NCBI RefSeq assembly: GCF_029227915.1
Contig: NC_079885.1
Span: forward strand, 18,611,001-18,675,000
Direction: 5' to 3'
Length of the DNA stretch: 64,000 nt
Origin: Hydractinia symbiolongicarpus
Lineage: Eukaryota; Cnidaria; Hydrozoa; Anthoathecata; Hydractiniidae
Shown: in pieces, positions 22,747 to 35,102 of the stretch
Layout: each line of letters starts with the position of its first letter
How positions within the stretch are numbered: position 1 is the stretch's first letter
Position numbers and translations under genes: made by a program
Notes under the pieces: generated by a model
Seen by the model: the letters and a program-made list of their open reading frames with translations, nothing else
Database searches by the model: none
Told to the model about the DNA's origin: nothing

Positions 22747-22867
22747 AACTCTGGGCTTTCTTCAGTTCACGCACAAATCTTTCGCCTTTTACTAAAGATT
22801 TCCGTGGAGAAGGCCAAAACGATGAGTATATAGACGATTTTTCTACTGTCTCGCTTCGGCGGGACGA
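22747..22867 (+). ncRNA. U5: U5 snRNA, copy 35 of 96
   Basis: Consensus sequence. The flank has ATACGCCGCCCT, which weakens the first downstream hairpin; shared with copies 39, 40 and 41. Confidence 0.95.
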
Positions 22868-23415
22868 TCACTAGTCTAAATGAAAAAACGTGCAGGAGGC
22901 CATACGCCGCCCTATCTCTCATCTCGCTCACAGAGACTTGGTAAGCACGGTCCACTCAATGGCTTTCCAAATGCGAAGAGTGAAGGCCGCAGACGGCAGG
23001 GGTTGAGCCAAGGGCCTTTCGGCCGTATCCCGCTCACAAGTTTTTTTTTTTTTTTAGCAGAATAATACATACGAGCTAATCAAAATCGGCTCGAGGAAAG
23101 AAATAAAGTTCAGAGACAACCAAAGGAGTCGAACTGCAGTAGAAACAAACTAGATGTAACGCAAGCCACTAGTACGACGTATTGCCTACAGGGACCACAC
23201 TCTCCGAGACAGCGAACGCAACTTTCTAGTGATTCACGCGAACGCACTGAACTAGGTGATGTAGATCAGAAAGGTGAAAGTCCTTGTGTCAAGTCTACAC
23301 CTCACGATGCAGCACCTTTTAAGCGTCCTCTACGAACGGACACACTGGCAAGCGGCACACCACAAGCAAAGGTTAAGTCGGCTCGAAGGCACAACAGGTC
23401 GCGCCGACTTACGAC

Positions 23416-23536
23416 AACTCTGGGCTTTCTTCAGTTCACGCACAAATCTTTCGCCTTTTACTAAAGATTTCCGTGGAGAAGGCCAAAACGATGAGTATAT
23501 AGACGATTTTTCTACTGTCTCGCTTCGGCGGGACGA
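23416..23536 (+). ncRNA. U5: U5 snRNA, copy 36 of 96
   Basis: Consensus sequence. Followed by the G-interrupted T run. Confidence 0.95.
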
Positions 23537-24085
23537 TCACTAGTCTAAATGAAAAAACGTGCAGGAGGCCATACGCGGGCCTATCTCTCATCTCGCTCAC
23601 AGAGACTTGGTAAGCACGGTCCACTCAATGGCTTTCCAAATGCGAAGAGTGAAGGCGGCAGACGGCAGGGGTTGAGACAAGGGCCTTTCGGCCGTATCGC
23701 GCTCACAAGTTTTTTTTGTTTTTTTAGCAGAGTAATACATACGAGCTAATCAAAATCGGCTCGAGGAAAGAAATAAAGTTCAGAGACAACCAAAGGAGTC
23801 GAACTGCAGTAGAAACAAACTAGATGTAACGCAAGCCACTAGTACGACGTATTGCCTACAGGGACCACACTCTCCGAGACAGCGAACGCAACTTCCTAGT
23901 GATTCACGCGAACGCACTGAACTAGGTGATGTAGATCAGAAAGGTGAAAGTCCTTGTGTCAAGTCTACACCTCACGATGCAGCACCTTTTAAGCGTCCTC
24001 TACGAACGGACACACTGGCAAGCGGCACACCACAAGCAAAGGTTAAGTCGGCTCGAAGGCACAACAGGTCGCGCCGACTTACGAC

Positions 24086-24206
24086 AACTCTGGGCTTTCT
24101 TCAGTTCACGCACAAATCTTTCGCCTTTTACTAAAGATTTCCGTGGAGAAGGCCAAAACGATGAGTATATAGACGATTTTTCTACTGTCTCGCTTCGGCG
24201 GGACGA
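24086..24206 (+). ncRNA. U5: U5 snRNA, copy 37 of 96
   Basis: Consensus sequence. Confidence 0.95.
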
Positions 24207-24753
24207 TCACTAGTCTAAATGAAAAAACGTGCAGGAGGCCATACGCGGGCCTATCTCTCATCTCGCTCACAGAGACTTGGTAAGCACGGTCCACTCAATG
24301 GCTTTCCAAATGCGAAGAGTGAAGGCCGCAGACGGCAGGGGTTGAGCCAAGGGCCTTTCGGCCGTATCCCGCTCACAGGTTTTTTTTTTTTTTAGCAGAA
24401 TAATACATACGAGCTAATCAAAATCGGCTCGAGGAAAGAAATAAAGTTCAGAGACAACCAAAGGAGTCGAACTGCAGTAGAAACAAACTAGATGTAACGC
24501 AAGCCACTAGTACGACGTATTGCCTACAGGGACCACACTCTCCGAGACAGCGAACGCAACTTCCTAGTGATTCACGCGAACGCACTCAACTAGGTGATGT
24601 AGATCAGAAAGGTGAAAGTCCTTGTGTCAAGTCTACACCTCACGATGCAGCACCTTTTAAGCGTCCTCTACGAACGGACACACTGGCAAGCGGCACACCA
24701 CAAGCAAAGGTTAAGTCGGCTCGAAGGCACAACAGGTCGCGCCGACTTACGAC

Positions 24754-24874
24754 AACTCTGGGCTTTCTTCAGTTCACGCACAAATCTTTCGCCTTTTACT
24801 AAAGATTTCCGTGGAGAAGGCCAAAACGATGAGTATATAGACGATTTTTCTACTGTCTCGCTTCGGCGGGACGA
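24754..24874 (+). ncRNA. U5: U5 snRNA, copy 38 of 96
   Basis: Consensus sequence. Followed by the G-interrupted T run. Confidence 0.95.
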
Positions 24875-25423
24875 TCACTAGTCTAAATGAAAAAACGTGC
24901 AGGAGGCCATACGCGGGCCTATCTCTCATCTCGCTCACAGAGACTTGGTAAGCACGGTCCACTCAATGGCTTTCCAAATGCGAAGAGTGAAGGCGGCAGA
25001 CGGCAGGGGTTGAGCCAAGGGCCTTTCGGCCGTATCCCGCTCACAAGTTTTTTTTGTTTTTTTAGCAGAGTAATACATACGAGCTAATCAAAATCGGCTC
25101 GAGGAAAGAAATAAAGTTCAGAGACAACCAAAGGAGTCGAACTGCAGTAGAAACAAACTAGATGTAACGCAAGCCACTAGTACGACGTATTGCCTACAGG
25201 GACCACACTCTCCGAGACAGCGAACGCAACTTCCTAGTGATTCACGCGAACGCACTGAACTAGGTGATGTAGATCAGAAAGGTGAAAGTCCTTGTGTCAA
25301 GTCTACACCTCGCGATGCAGCACATTTTAAGCGTCCTCTACGAACGGACACACTGGCAAGCGGCACACCACAAGCAAAGGTTAAGTCGGCTCGAAGGCAC
25401 AACAGGTCGCGCCGACTTACGAC

Positions 25424-25544
25424 AACTCTGGGCTTTCTTCAGTTCACGCACAAATCTTTCGCCTTTTACTAAAGATTTCCGTGGAGAAGGCCAAAACGAT
25501 GAGTATATAGACGATTTTTCTACTGTCTCGCTTCGGCGGGACGA
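25424..25544 (+). ncRNA. U5: U5 snRNA, copy 39 of 96
   Basis: Consensus sequence. Upstream CTCGCGATGCAGCACATTTT; downstream ATACGCCGCCCT. Confidence 0.95.
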
Positions 25545-26092
25545 TCACTAGTCTAAATGAAAAAACGTGCAGGAGGCCATACGCCGCCCTATCTCTCATC
25601 TCGCTCACAGAGACTTGGTAAGCACGGTCCACTCAATGGCTTTCCAAATGCGAAGAGTGAAGGCCGCAGACGGCAGGGGTTGAGCCAAGGGCCTTTCGGC
25701 CGTATCCCGCTCACAAGTTTTTTTTTTTTTTTAGCAGAATAATACATACGAGCTAATCAAAATCGGCTCGAGGAAAGAAATAAAGTTCAGAGACAACCAA
25801 AGGAGTCGAACTGCAGTAGAAACAAACTAGATGTAACGCAAGCCACTAGTACGACGTATTGCCTACAGGGACCACACTCTCCGAGACAGCGAACGCAACT
25901 TTCTAGTGATTCACGCGAACGCACTGAACTAGGTGATGTAGATCAGAAAGGTGAAAGTCCTTGTGTCAAGTCTACACCTCACGATGCAGCACCTTTTAAG
26001 CGTCCTCTACGAACGGACACACTGGCAAGCGGCACACCACAAGCAAAGGTTAAGTCGGCTCGAAGGCACAACAGGTCGCGCCGACTTACGAC

Positions 26093-26213
26093 AACTCTGG
26101 GCTTTCTTCAGTTCACGCACAAATCTTTCGCCTTTTACTAAAGATTTCCGTGGAGAAGGCCAAAACGATGAGTATATAGACGATTTTTCTACTGTCTCGC
26201 TTCGGCGGGACGA
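26093..26213 (+). ncRNA. U5: U5 snRNA, copy 40 of 96
   Basis: Consensus sequence. Downstream ATACGCCGCCCT. Confidence 0.95.
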
Positions 26214-26761
26214 TCACTAGTCTAAATGAAAAAACGTGCAGGAGGCCATACGCCGCCCTATCTCTCATCTCGCTCACAGAGACTTGGTAAGCACGGTCCA
26301 CTCAATGGCTTTCCAAATGCGAAGAGTGAAGGCCGCAGACGGCAGGGGTTGAGCCAAGGGCCTTTCGGCCGTATCCCGCTCACAAGTTTTTTTTTTTTTT
26401 TAGCAGAATAATACATACGAGCTAATCAAAATCGGCTCGAGGAAAGAAATAAAGTTCAGAGACAACCAAAGGAGTCGAACTGCAGTAGAAACAAACTAGA
26501 TGTAACGCAAGCCACTAGTACGACGTATTGCCTACAGGGACCACACTCTCCGAGACAGCGAACGCAACTTCCTAGTGATTCACGCGAACGCACTCAACTA
26601 GGTGATGTAGATCAGAAAGGTGAAAGTCCTTGTGTCAAGTCTACACCTCACGATGCAGCACCTTTTAAGCGTCCTCTACGAACGGACACACTGGCAAGCG
26701 GCACACCACAAGCAAAGGTTAAGTCGGCTCGAAGGCACAACAGGTCGCGCCGACTTACGAC

Positions 26762-26882
26762 AACTCTGGGCTTTCTTCAGTTCACGCACAAATCTTTCGC
26801 CTTTTACTAAAGATTTCCGTGGAGAAGGCCAAAACGATGAGTATATAGACGATTTTTCTACTGTCTCGCTTCGGCGGGACGA
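26762..26882 (+). ncRNA. U5: U5 snRNA, copy 41 of 96
   Basis: Consensus sequence. Downstream ATACGCCGCCCT. Confidence 0.95.
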
Positions 26883-27431
26883 TCACTAGTCTAAATGAAA
26901 AAACGTGCAGGAGGCCATACGCCGCCCTATCTCTCATCTCGCTCACAGAGACTTGGTAAGCACGGTCCACTCAATGGCTTTCCAAATGCGAAGAGTGAAG
27001 GCCGCAGACGGCAGGGGTTGAGCCAAGGGCCTTTCGGCCGTATCCCGCTCACAAGTTTTTTTTTTTTTTTTAGCAGAATAATACATACGAGCTAATCAAA
27101 ATCGGCTCGAGGAAAGAAATAAAGTTCAGAGACAACCAAAGGAGTCGAACTGCAGTAGAAACAAACTAGATGTAACGCAAGCCACTAGTACGACGTATTG
27201 CCTACAGGGACCACACTCTCCGAGACAGCGAACGCAACTTCCTAGTGATTCACGCGAACGCACTCAACTAGGTGATGTAGATCAGAAAGGTGAAAGTCCT
27301 TGTGTCAAGTCTACACCTCACGATGCAGCACCTTTTAAGCGTCCTCTACGAACGGACACACTGGCAAGCGGCACACCACAAGCAAAGGTTAAGTCGGCTC
27401 GAAGGCACAACAGGTCGCGCCGACTTACGAC

Positions 27432-27552
27432 AACTCTGGGCTTTCTTCAGTTCACGCACAAATCTTTCGCCTTTTACTAAAGATTTCCGTGGAGAAGGCC
27501 AAAACGATGAGTATATAGACGATTTTTCTACTGTCTCGCTTCGGCGGGACGA
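27432..27552 (+). ncRNA. U5: U5 snRNA, copy 42 of 96
   Basis: Consensus sequence. Confidence 0.95.
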
Positions 27553-28099
27553 TCACTAGTCTAAATGAAAAAACGTGCAGGAGGCCATACGCGGGCCTAT
27601 CTCTCATCTCGCTCACAGAGACTTGGTAAGCACGGTCCACTCAATGGCTTTCCAAATGCGAAGAGTGAAGGCCGCAGACGGCAGGGGTTGAGCCAAGGGC
27701 CTTTCGGCCGTATCCCGCTCACAAGTTTTTTTTTTTTTTAGCAGAATAATACATACGAGCTAATCAAAATCGGCTCGAGGAAAGAAATAAAGTTCAGAGA
27801 CAACCAAAGGAGTCGAACTGCAGTAGAAACAAACTAGATGTAACGCAAGCCACTAGTACGACGTATTGCCTACAGGGACCACACTCTCCGAGACAGCGAA
27901 CGCAACTTCCTAGTGATTCACGCGAACGCACTGAACTGGGTGATGTAGATCAGAAAGGTAAAAGTCCTTGTGTCAAGTCTACACCTCACGATGCAGCACC
28001 TTTTAAGCGTCCTCTACGAACGGACACACTGGCAAGCGGCACACCACAAGCAAAGGTTAAGTCAGCTCGAAGGCACAACAGGTCGCGCCGACTTACGAC

Positions 28100-28220
28100 A
28101 ACTCTGGGCTTTCTTCAGTTCACGCACAAATCTTTCGCCTTTTACTAACGATTTCCGTGGAGAAGGCCAAAACGATGAGTATATAGACGATTTTTCTACT
28201 GTCTCGCTTCGGCGGGACGA
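28100..28220 (+). ncRNA. U5: U5 snRNA, copy 43 of 96
   Basis: A50C (28149) puts a U-C mismatch inside the loop I stem. One arm of the upstream inverted repeat is also altered (AAGTCAGC). Confidence 0.91.
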
Positions 28221-28768
28221 TCACTAGTCTAAATGAAAAAACGTGCAGGAGGCCATACGCGGGCCTATCTCTCATCTCGCTCACAGAGACTTGGTAAGCA
28301 CGGTCCACTCAATGGCTTTCCAAATGCGAAGAGTGAAGGCCGCAGACGGCAGGGGTTGAGCCAAGGGCCTTTCGGCCGTATCCCGCTCACAAGTTTTTTT
28401 TTTTTTTTAGCAGAATAATACATACGAGCTAATCAAAATCAGCTAGAGGAAAGAAATAAAGTTCAGAGACAACCAAAGGAGTCGAACTGCAGTAGAAACA
28501 AACTAGATGTAACGCAAGCCACTAGTACGACGTATTGCCTACAGGGACCACACTCTCCGAGACAGCGAACGCAACTTCCTAGTGATTCACGCGAACGCAC
28601 TGAACTAGGTGATGTAGATCAGAAAGGTGAAAGTCCTTGTGTCAAGTCTACACCTCACGATGCAGCACCTCTTAAGCGTCCTCTACGAACGGACACACTG
28701 GCAAGCGGCACACCACAAGCAAAGGTTAAGTCGGCTCGAAGGCACAACAGGTCGCGCCGACTTACGAC

Positions 28769-28887
28769 AACTGGGCTTTCTTCAGTTCACGCACAAATCT
28801 TTCGCCTTTTACTAAAGATTTCCGTGGAGAAGGCCAAAACGATGAGTATATAGACGATTTTTCTACTGTCTCGCTTCGGCGGGACGA
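28769..28887 (+). ncRNA. U5: U5 snRNA, copy 44 of 96 (5' deletion)
   Basis: Two bases (CT) are missing from the 5' AACTCTGGG, giving AACTGGG. The pairing of ACTC with GAGT is weakened; the rest is intact. Confidence 0.9.
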
Positions 28888-29434
28888 TCACTAGTCTAAA
28901 TGAAAAAACGTGCAGGAGGCCATACGCGGGCCTATCTCTCATCTCGCTCACAGAGACTTGGTAAGCACGGTCCACTCAATGGCTTTCCAAATGCGAAGAG
29001 TGAAGGCGGCAGACGGCAGGGGTTGAGCCAAGGGCCTTTCGGCCGTATCCCGCTCACAAGTTTTTTTTTTTTTTAGCAGAATAATACATACGAGCTAATC
29101 AAAATCGGCTCGAGGAAAGAAATAAAGTTCAGAGACAACCAAAGGAGTCGAACTGCAGTAGAAACAAACTAGATGTAACGCAAGCCACTAGTACGACGTA
29201 TTGCCTACAGGGACCACACTCTCCGAGACAGCGAACGCAACTTCCTAGTGATTCACGCGAACGCACTCAACTAGGTGATGTAGATCAGAAAGGTGAAAGT
29301 CCTTGTGTCAAGTCTATACCTCACGATGCAGCACCTTTCAAGCGTCCTCTACGAACGGACACACTGGCAAGCGGCACACCACAAGCAAAGGTTAAGTCGG
29401 CTCGAAGGCACAACAGGTCGCGCCGACTTACGAC

Positions 29435-29555
29435 AACTCTGGGCTTTCTTCAGTTCACGCACAAATCTTTCGCCTTTTACTAAAGATTTCCGTGGAGAAG
29501 GCCAAAAAGATGAGTATATAGACTATTTTTCTACTGTCTCGCTTCGGCGGGACGA
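29435..29555 (+). ncRNA. U5: U5 snRNA, copy 45 of 96
   Basis: C74A (29508) and G90T (29524), the latter next to the Sm-like site. First unit of the 3-unit duplication. Confidence 0.92.
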
Positions 29556-30103
29556 TCACTAGTCTAAATGAAAAAACGTGCAGGAGGCCATACGCGGGCC
29601 TATCTCTCATCTCGCTCACAGAGACTTGGTAAGCACGGTCCACTCAATGGCTTTCCAAATGCGAAGAGTGAAGGCCGCAGACGGCAGGGGTTGAGCCAAG
29701 GGCCTTTCGGCCGTATCCCGCTCACAAGTTTTTTTTTTTTTTTAGCAGAATAATACATACGAGCTAATCAAAATCGGCTCGAGGAAAGAAATAAAGTTCA
29801 GAGACAACCAAAGGAGTCGAACTGCAGTAGAAACAAACTAGATGTAACGCAAGCCACTAGTACGACGTATTGCCTACAGGGACCACACTCTCCGAGACAG
29901 CGAACGCAACTTCCTAGTGATTCACGCGAACGCACTGAACTAGGTGATGTAGATCAGAAAGGTGAAAGTCCTTGTGTCAAGTCTACACCTCACGATGCAG
30001 CACCTTTTAAGCGTCCTCTACGAACGGACACACTGGCAAGCGGCACACCACAAGCAAAGGTTAAGTCGGCTCGAAGGCACAACAGGTCGCGCCGACTTAC
30101 GAC

Positions 30104-30224
30104 AACTCTGGGCTTTCTTCAGTTCACGCACAAATCTTTCGCCTTTTACTAAAGATTTCCGTGGAGAAGACCAAAACGATGAGTATATAGACGATTTTTC
30201 CACTGTCTCGCTTCGGCGGGACGA
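30104..30224 (+). ncRNA. U5: U5 snRNA, copy 46 of 96
   Basis: G67A (30170) gives a C-A mismatch in the lower stem; T98C (30201) follows the Sm-like site. The T run after it is interrupted by A. Confidence 0.91.
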
Positions 30225-30772
30225 TCACTAGTCTAAATGAAAAAACGTGCAGGAGGCCATACGCGGGCCTATCTCTCATCTCGCTCACAGAGACTTGGTA
30301 AGCACGGTCCACTCAATGGCTTCCCAAATGCGAAGAGTGAAGGCGGCAGACGGCAGGGGTTGAGCCAAGGGCCTTTCGGCCGTATCCCGCTCACAAGGTT
30401 TTTTTTTATTTTAGCAGAATAATACATACGAGCTAATCAAAATCGGCTCGAGGAAAGAAATAAAGTTCAGAGACAACCAAAGGAGTCGAACTGCAGTAGA
30501 AACAAACTAGATGTGACGCAAGCCACTAGTACGACGTATTGCCTACAGGGACCACACTCTCCGAGACAGCGAACGCAACTTCCTAGTGATTCACGCGAAC
30601 GCACTGAACTAGGTGATGTAGATCAGAAAGGTGAAAGTCCTTGTGTCAAGACTACACCTCACGATGCAGCACCTTTTAAGCGTCCTCTACGAACGGACAC
30701 ACTGGCAAGCGGCACACCACAAGCAAAGGTTAAGTCGGCTCGAAGGCACAACAGGTCGCGCCGACTTACGAC

Positions 30773-30893
30773 AACTCTGGGCTTTCTTCAGTTCACGCAC
30801 AAATCTTTCGCCTTTTACTAAAGATTTCCGTGGAGAAGGCCAAAACGATGAGTATATAGACAATTTTTCTACTGTCTCGCTTCGGCGGGACGA
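30773..30893 (+). ncRNA. U5: U5 snRNA, copy 47 of 96
   Basis: G90A (30862) extends the Sm-like site to AATTTTTC. Confidence 0.93.
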
Positions 30894-31439
30894 TCACTAG
30901 TCTAAATGAAAAAACGTGCAGGAGGCCATACGCGGGCCTATCTCTCATCTCGCTCACAGAGACTTGGTAAGCACGGTCCACTCAATGGCTTTCCAAATGC
31001 GAAGAGTGAAGGCCGCAGACGGCAGGGGTTGAGCCAAGGGCCTTTCGGCCGTATCCCGCTCACAAGTTTTTTTTTTTTTAGCAGAATAATACATACGAGC
31101 TAATCAAAATCGGCTCGAGGAAAGATATAAAGTTCAGAGACAACCAAAGGAGTCGAACTGCAGTAGAAACAAACTAGATGTAACGCAAGCCACTAGTACG
31201 ACGTATTGCCTACAGGGACCACACTCTCCGAGACAGCGAACGCAACTTCCTAGTGATTCACGCGAACGCACTCAACTAGGTGATGTAGATCAGAAAGGTG
31301 AAAGTCCTTGTGTCAAGTCTACACCTCACGATGCAGCACCTTTCAAGCGTCCTCTACGAACGGACACACTGGCAAGCGGCACACCACAAGCAAAGGTTAA
31401 GTCGGCTCGAAGGCACAACAGGTCGCGCCGACTTACGAC

Positions 31440-31560
31440 AACTCTGGGCTTTCTTCAGTTCACGCACAAATCTTTCGCCTTTTACTAAAGATTTCCGTGG
31501 AGAAGGCCAAAAAGATGAGTATATAGACGATTTTTCTACTGTCTCGCTTCGGCGGGACGA
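31440..31560 (+). ncRNA. U5: U5 snRNA, copy 48 of 96
   Basis: C74A (31513), matching copy 45 three units earlier but without G90T. Confidence 0.93.
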
Positions 31561-32108
31561 TCACTAGTCTAAATGAAAAAACGTGCAGGAGGCCATACGC
31601 GGGCCTATCTCTCATCTCGCTCACAGAGACTTGGTAAGCACGGTCCACTCAATGGCTTTCCAAATGCGAAGAGTGAAGGCCGCAGACGGCAGGGGTTGAG
31701 CCAAGGGCCTTTCGGCCGTATCCCGCTCACAAGTTTTTTTTTTTTTTTAGCAGAATAATACATACGAGCTAATCAAAATCGGCTCGAGGAAAGAAATAAA
31801 GTTCAGAGACAACCAAAGGAGTCGAACTGCAGTAGAAACAAACTAGATGTAACGCAAGCCACTAGTACGACGTATTGCCTACAGGGACCACACTCTCCGA
31901 GACAGCGAACGCAACTTCCTAGTGATTCACGCGAACGCACTGAACTAGGTGATGTAGATCAGAAAGGTGAAAGTCCTTGTGTCAAGTCTACACCTCACGA
32001 TGCAGCACCTTTTAAGCGTCCTCTACGAACGGACACACTGGCAAGCGGCACACCACAAGCAAAGGTTAAGTCGGCTCGAAGGCACAACAGGTCGCGCCGA
32101 CTTACGAC

Positions 32109-32229
32109 AACTCTGGGCTTTCTTCAGTTCACGCACAAATCTTTCGCCTTTTACTAAAGATTTCCGTGGAGAAGACCAAAACGATGAGTATATAGACGAT
32201 TTTTCCACTGTCTCGCTTCGGCGGGACGA
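32109..32229 (+). ncRNA. U5: U5 snRNA, copy 49 of 96
   Basis: G67A (32175) and T98C (32206), as in copy 46. Confidence 0.91.
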
Positions 32230-32777
32230 TCACTAGTCTAAATGAAAAAACGTGCAGGAGGCCATACGCGGGCCTATCTCTCATCTCGCTCACAGAGACT
32301 TGGTAAGCACGGTCCACTCAATGGCTTCCCAAATGCGAAGAGTGAAGGCGGCAGACGGCAGGGGTTGAGCCAAGGGCCTTTCGGCCGTATCCCGCTCACA
32401 AGGTTTTTTTTTATTTTAGCAGAATAATACATACGAGCTAATCAAAATCGGCTCGAGGAAAGAAATAAAGTTCAGAGACAACCAAAGGAGTCGAACTGCA
32501 GTAGAAACAAACTAGATGTGACGCAAGCCACTAGTACGACGTATTGCCTACAGGGACCACACTCTCCGAGACAGCGAACGCAACTTCCTAGTGATTCACG
32601 CGAACGCACTGAACTAGGTGATGTAGATCAGAAAGGTGAAAGTCCTTGTGTCAAGACTACACCTCACGATGCAGCACCTTTTAAGCGTCCTCTACGAACG
32701 GACACACTGGCAAGCGGCACACCACAAGCAAAGGTTAAGTCGGCTCGAAGGCACAACAGGTCGCGCCGACTTACGAC

Positions 32778-32898
32778 AACTCTGGGCTTTCTTCAGTTCA
32801 CGCACAAATCTTTCGCCTTTTACTAAAGATTTCCGTGGAGAAGGCCAAAACGATGAGTATATAGACGATTTTTCTACTGTCTCGCTTCGGCGGGACGA
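32778..32898 (+). ncRNA. U5: U5 snRNA, copy 50 of 96
   Basis: Consensus sequence; its duplicate partner, copy 47, has G90A. Confidence 0.95.
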
Positions 32899-33444
32899 TC
32901 ACTAGTCTAAATGAAAAAACGTGCAGGAGGCCATACGCGGGCCTATCTCTCATCTCGCTCACAGAGACTTGGTAAGCACGGTCCACTCAATGGCTTTCCA
33001 AATGCGAAGAGTGAAGGCCGCAGACGGCAGGGGTTGAGCCAAGGGCCTTTCGGCCGTATCCCGCTCACAAGTTTTTTTTTTTTTAGCAGAATAATACATA
33101 CGCGCTAATCAAAATCGGCTCGAGGAAAGATATAAAGTTCAGAGACAACCAAAGGAGTCGAACTGCAGTAGAAACAAACTAGATGTAACGCAAGCCACTA
33201 GTACGACGTATTGCCTACAGGGACCACACTCTCCGAGACAGCGAACGCAACTTCCTAGTGATTCACGCGAACGCACTGAACTAGGTGATGTAGATCAGAA
33301 AGGTGAAAGTCCTTGTGTCAAGTCTACACCTCACGATGCAGCACCTTTTAGGCGTCCTCTACGAACGGACACACTGGCAAGCGGCACACCACAAGCAAAG
33401 GTTAAGTCGGCTCGAAGGCACAACAGGTCGCGCCGACTTACGAC

Positions 33445-33565
33445 AACTCTGGGCTTTCTTCAGTTCACGCACAAATCTTTCGCCTTTTACTGAAGATTTC
33501 CGTGGAGAAGGCCAAAAGAATGAGTATATAGACGATTTTTCTACTGTCTTGCTTCGGCGGGACGA
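33445..33565 (+). ncRNA. U5: U5 snRNA, copy 51 of 96
   Basis: Four changes: A48G (33492, U-A to U-G beside loop I), C74G and G75A (33518-33519) and C106T (33550, C-G to U-G in the 3' stem). Both stem changes keep pairing. Confidence 0.91.
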
Positions 33566-34112
33566 TCACTAGTCTAAATGAAAAAACGTGCAGGAGGCCA
33601 TACGCGGGCCTATCTCTCATCTCGCTCACAGAGACTTGGTAAGCACGGTCCACTCAATGGCTTTCCAAATGCCAAGAGTGAAGGCCGCAGACGGCAGGGG
33701 TTGAGCCAAGGGCCTTTCGGCCGTATCCCGCTCACAAGGTTTTTTTTTTTTTAGCAGAATAATACATACGAGCTAATCAAAATCGGCTCGAGGAAAGAAA
33801 TAAAGTTCAGAGACAACCAAAGGAGTCGAACTGCAGTAGAAACAAACTAGATGTAACGCAAGCCACTAGTACGACGTATTGCCTACAGGGACCACACTCT
33901 CCGAGACAGCGAACGCAACTTCCTAGTGATTCACGCGAACGCACTCAACTAGGTGATGTAGATCAGAAAGGTGAAAGTCCTTGTGTCAAGTCTACACCTC
34001 ACGAAGCAGCACCTTTTAAGCGTCCTCTACGAACGGACACACTGGCAAGCGGCACACCACAAGCAAAGGTTAAGTCGACTCGAAGGCACAACAGGTCGCG
34101 CCGACTTACGAC

Positions 34113-34233
34113 AACTCTGGGCTTTCTTCAGTTCACGCACAAATCTTTCGCCTTTTACTAAAGATTTCCGTGGAGAAGGCCAAAACGATGAGTATATAGA
34201 CGATTTTTCTACTGTCTCGCTTCGGCGGGACGA
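34113..34233 (+). ncRNA. U5: U5 snRNA, copy 52 of 96
   Basis: Consensus sequence. Left arm of the upstream inverted repeat is altered (AAGTCGAC). Confidence 0.95.
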
Positions 34234-34600
34234 TCACTAGTCTAAATGAAAAAACGTGCAGGAGGCCATACGCGGGCCTATCTCTCATCTCGCTCACAGA
34301 GACTTGGTAAGCACGGTCCACTCAATGGCTTTCCAAATGCGAAGAGTGAAGGCGGCAGACGGCAGGGGTTGAGCCAAGGGCCTTTCGGCCGTATCCCGCT
34401 CACAAGTTTTTTTTTTTTTTTAGCAGAATAATACATACGAGCTAATCAAAATCGGCTCGAGGAAAGAAATAAAGTTCAGAGACAACCAAAGGAGTCGAAC
34501 TGCAGTAGAAACAAACTAGATGTAACGCAAGCCACTAGTACGACGTATTGCCTACAGGGACCACACTCTCCGAGACAGCGAACGCAACTTCCTAGTGATT

Positions 34601-34800
34601 CACAAGTTTTTTTTTTTTTTTAGCAGAATAATACATACGAGCTAATCAAAATCGGCTCGAGGAAAGAAATAAAGTTCAGAGACAACCAAAGGAGTCGAAC
34701 TGCAGTAGAAACAAACTAGATGTAACGCAAGCCACTAGTACGACGTATTGCCTACAGGGACCACACTCTCCGAGACAGCGAACGCAACTTCCTAGTGATT
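34601..34800 (+). repeat. 200-bp internal duplication of the T run and spacer
   Basis: Bases 34601-34800 repeat 34401-34600 with no difference I can see, so this unit is 869 bp and has two T runs of equal length. The join runs from GATTCAC in the spacer straight into CACAAGTTT before the T run. Both breakpoints carry TCAC (GCTCACAAG and ATTCACGCG), so a 4-base microhomology or slippage event explains it. No U5 sequence is duplicated, and copy 53 downstream is intact. Confidence 0.95.
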
Positions 34801-34981
34801 CACGCGAACGCACTGAACTAGGTGATGTAGATCAGAAAGGTGAAAGTCCTTGTGTCAAGTCTACACCTCACGATGCAGCACCTTTTAAGCGTCCTCTACG
34901 AACGGACACACTGGCAAGCGGCACACCACAAGCAAAGGTTAAGTCGGCTCGAAGGCACAACAGGTCGCGCCCACTTACGAC

Positions 34982-35102
34982 AACTCTGGGCTTTCTTCAG
35001 TTCACGCACAAATCTTTCGCCTTTTACTAAAGATTTCCGTGGAGAAGGCCAAAACGATGAGTATATAGACGATTTTTCTACTGTCTCGCTTCGGCGGGAC
35101 GA
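34982..35102 (+). ncRNA. U5: U5 snRNA, copy 53 of 96
   Basis: Consensus sequence. Lies in the 869-bp unit; one arm of the upstream inverted repeat is altered (GCCCACTTA). Confidence 0.95.

Larger units (their letters stand above)
29293..33302 (+). repeat. Tandemly duplicated 3-unit block (2005-bp period)
   Basis: Units starting at 29293, 29962 and 30631 are matched by those at 31298, 31967 and 32636, each 2005 bp later. Shared private markers include CACCTTTCAAG, AAAAAGATGAG, GAAGACCAAAAC, TTTTCCACTG, a T run broken by A, GATGTGACGC, TCAAGACTACAC and AAAGATATAAAG. Only a handful of bases differ between the halves (for example at 29524 and 30862), so the duplication is recent. Confidence 0.9.
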
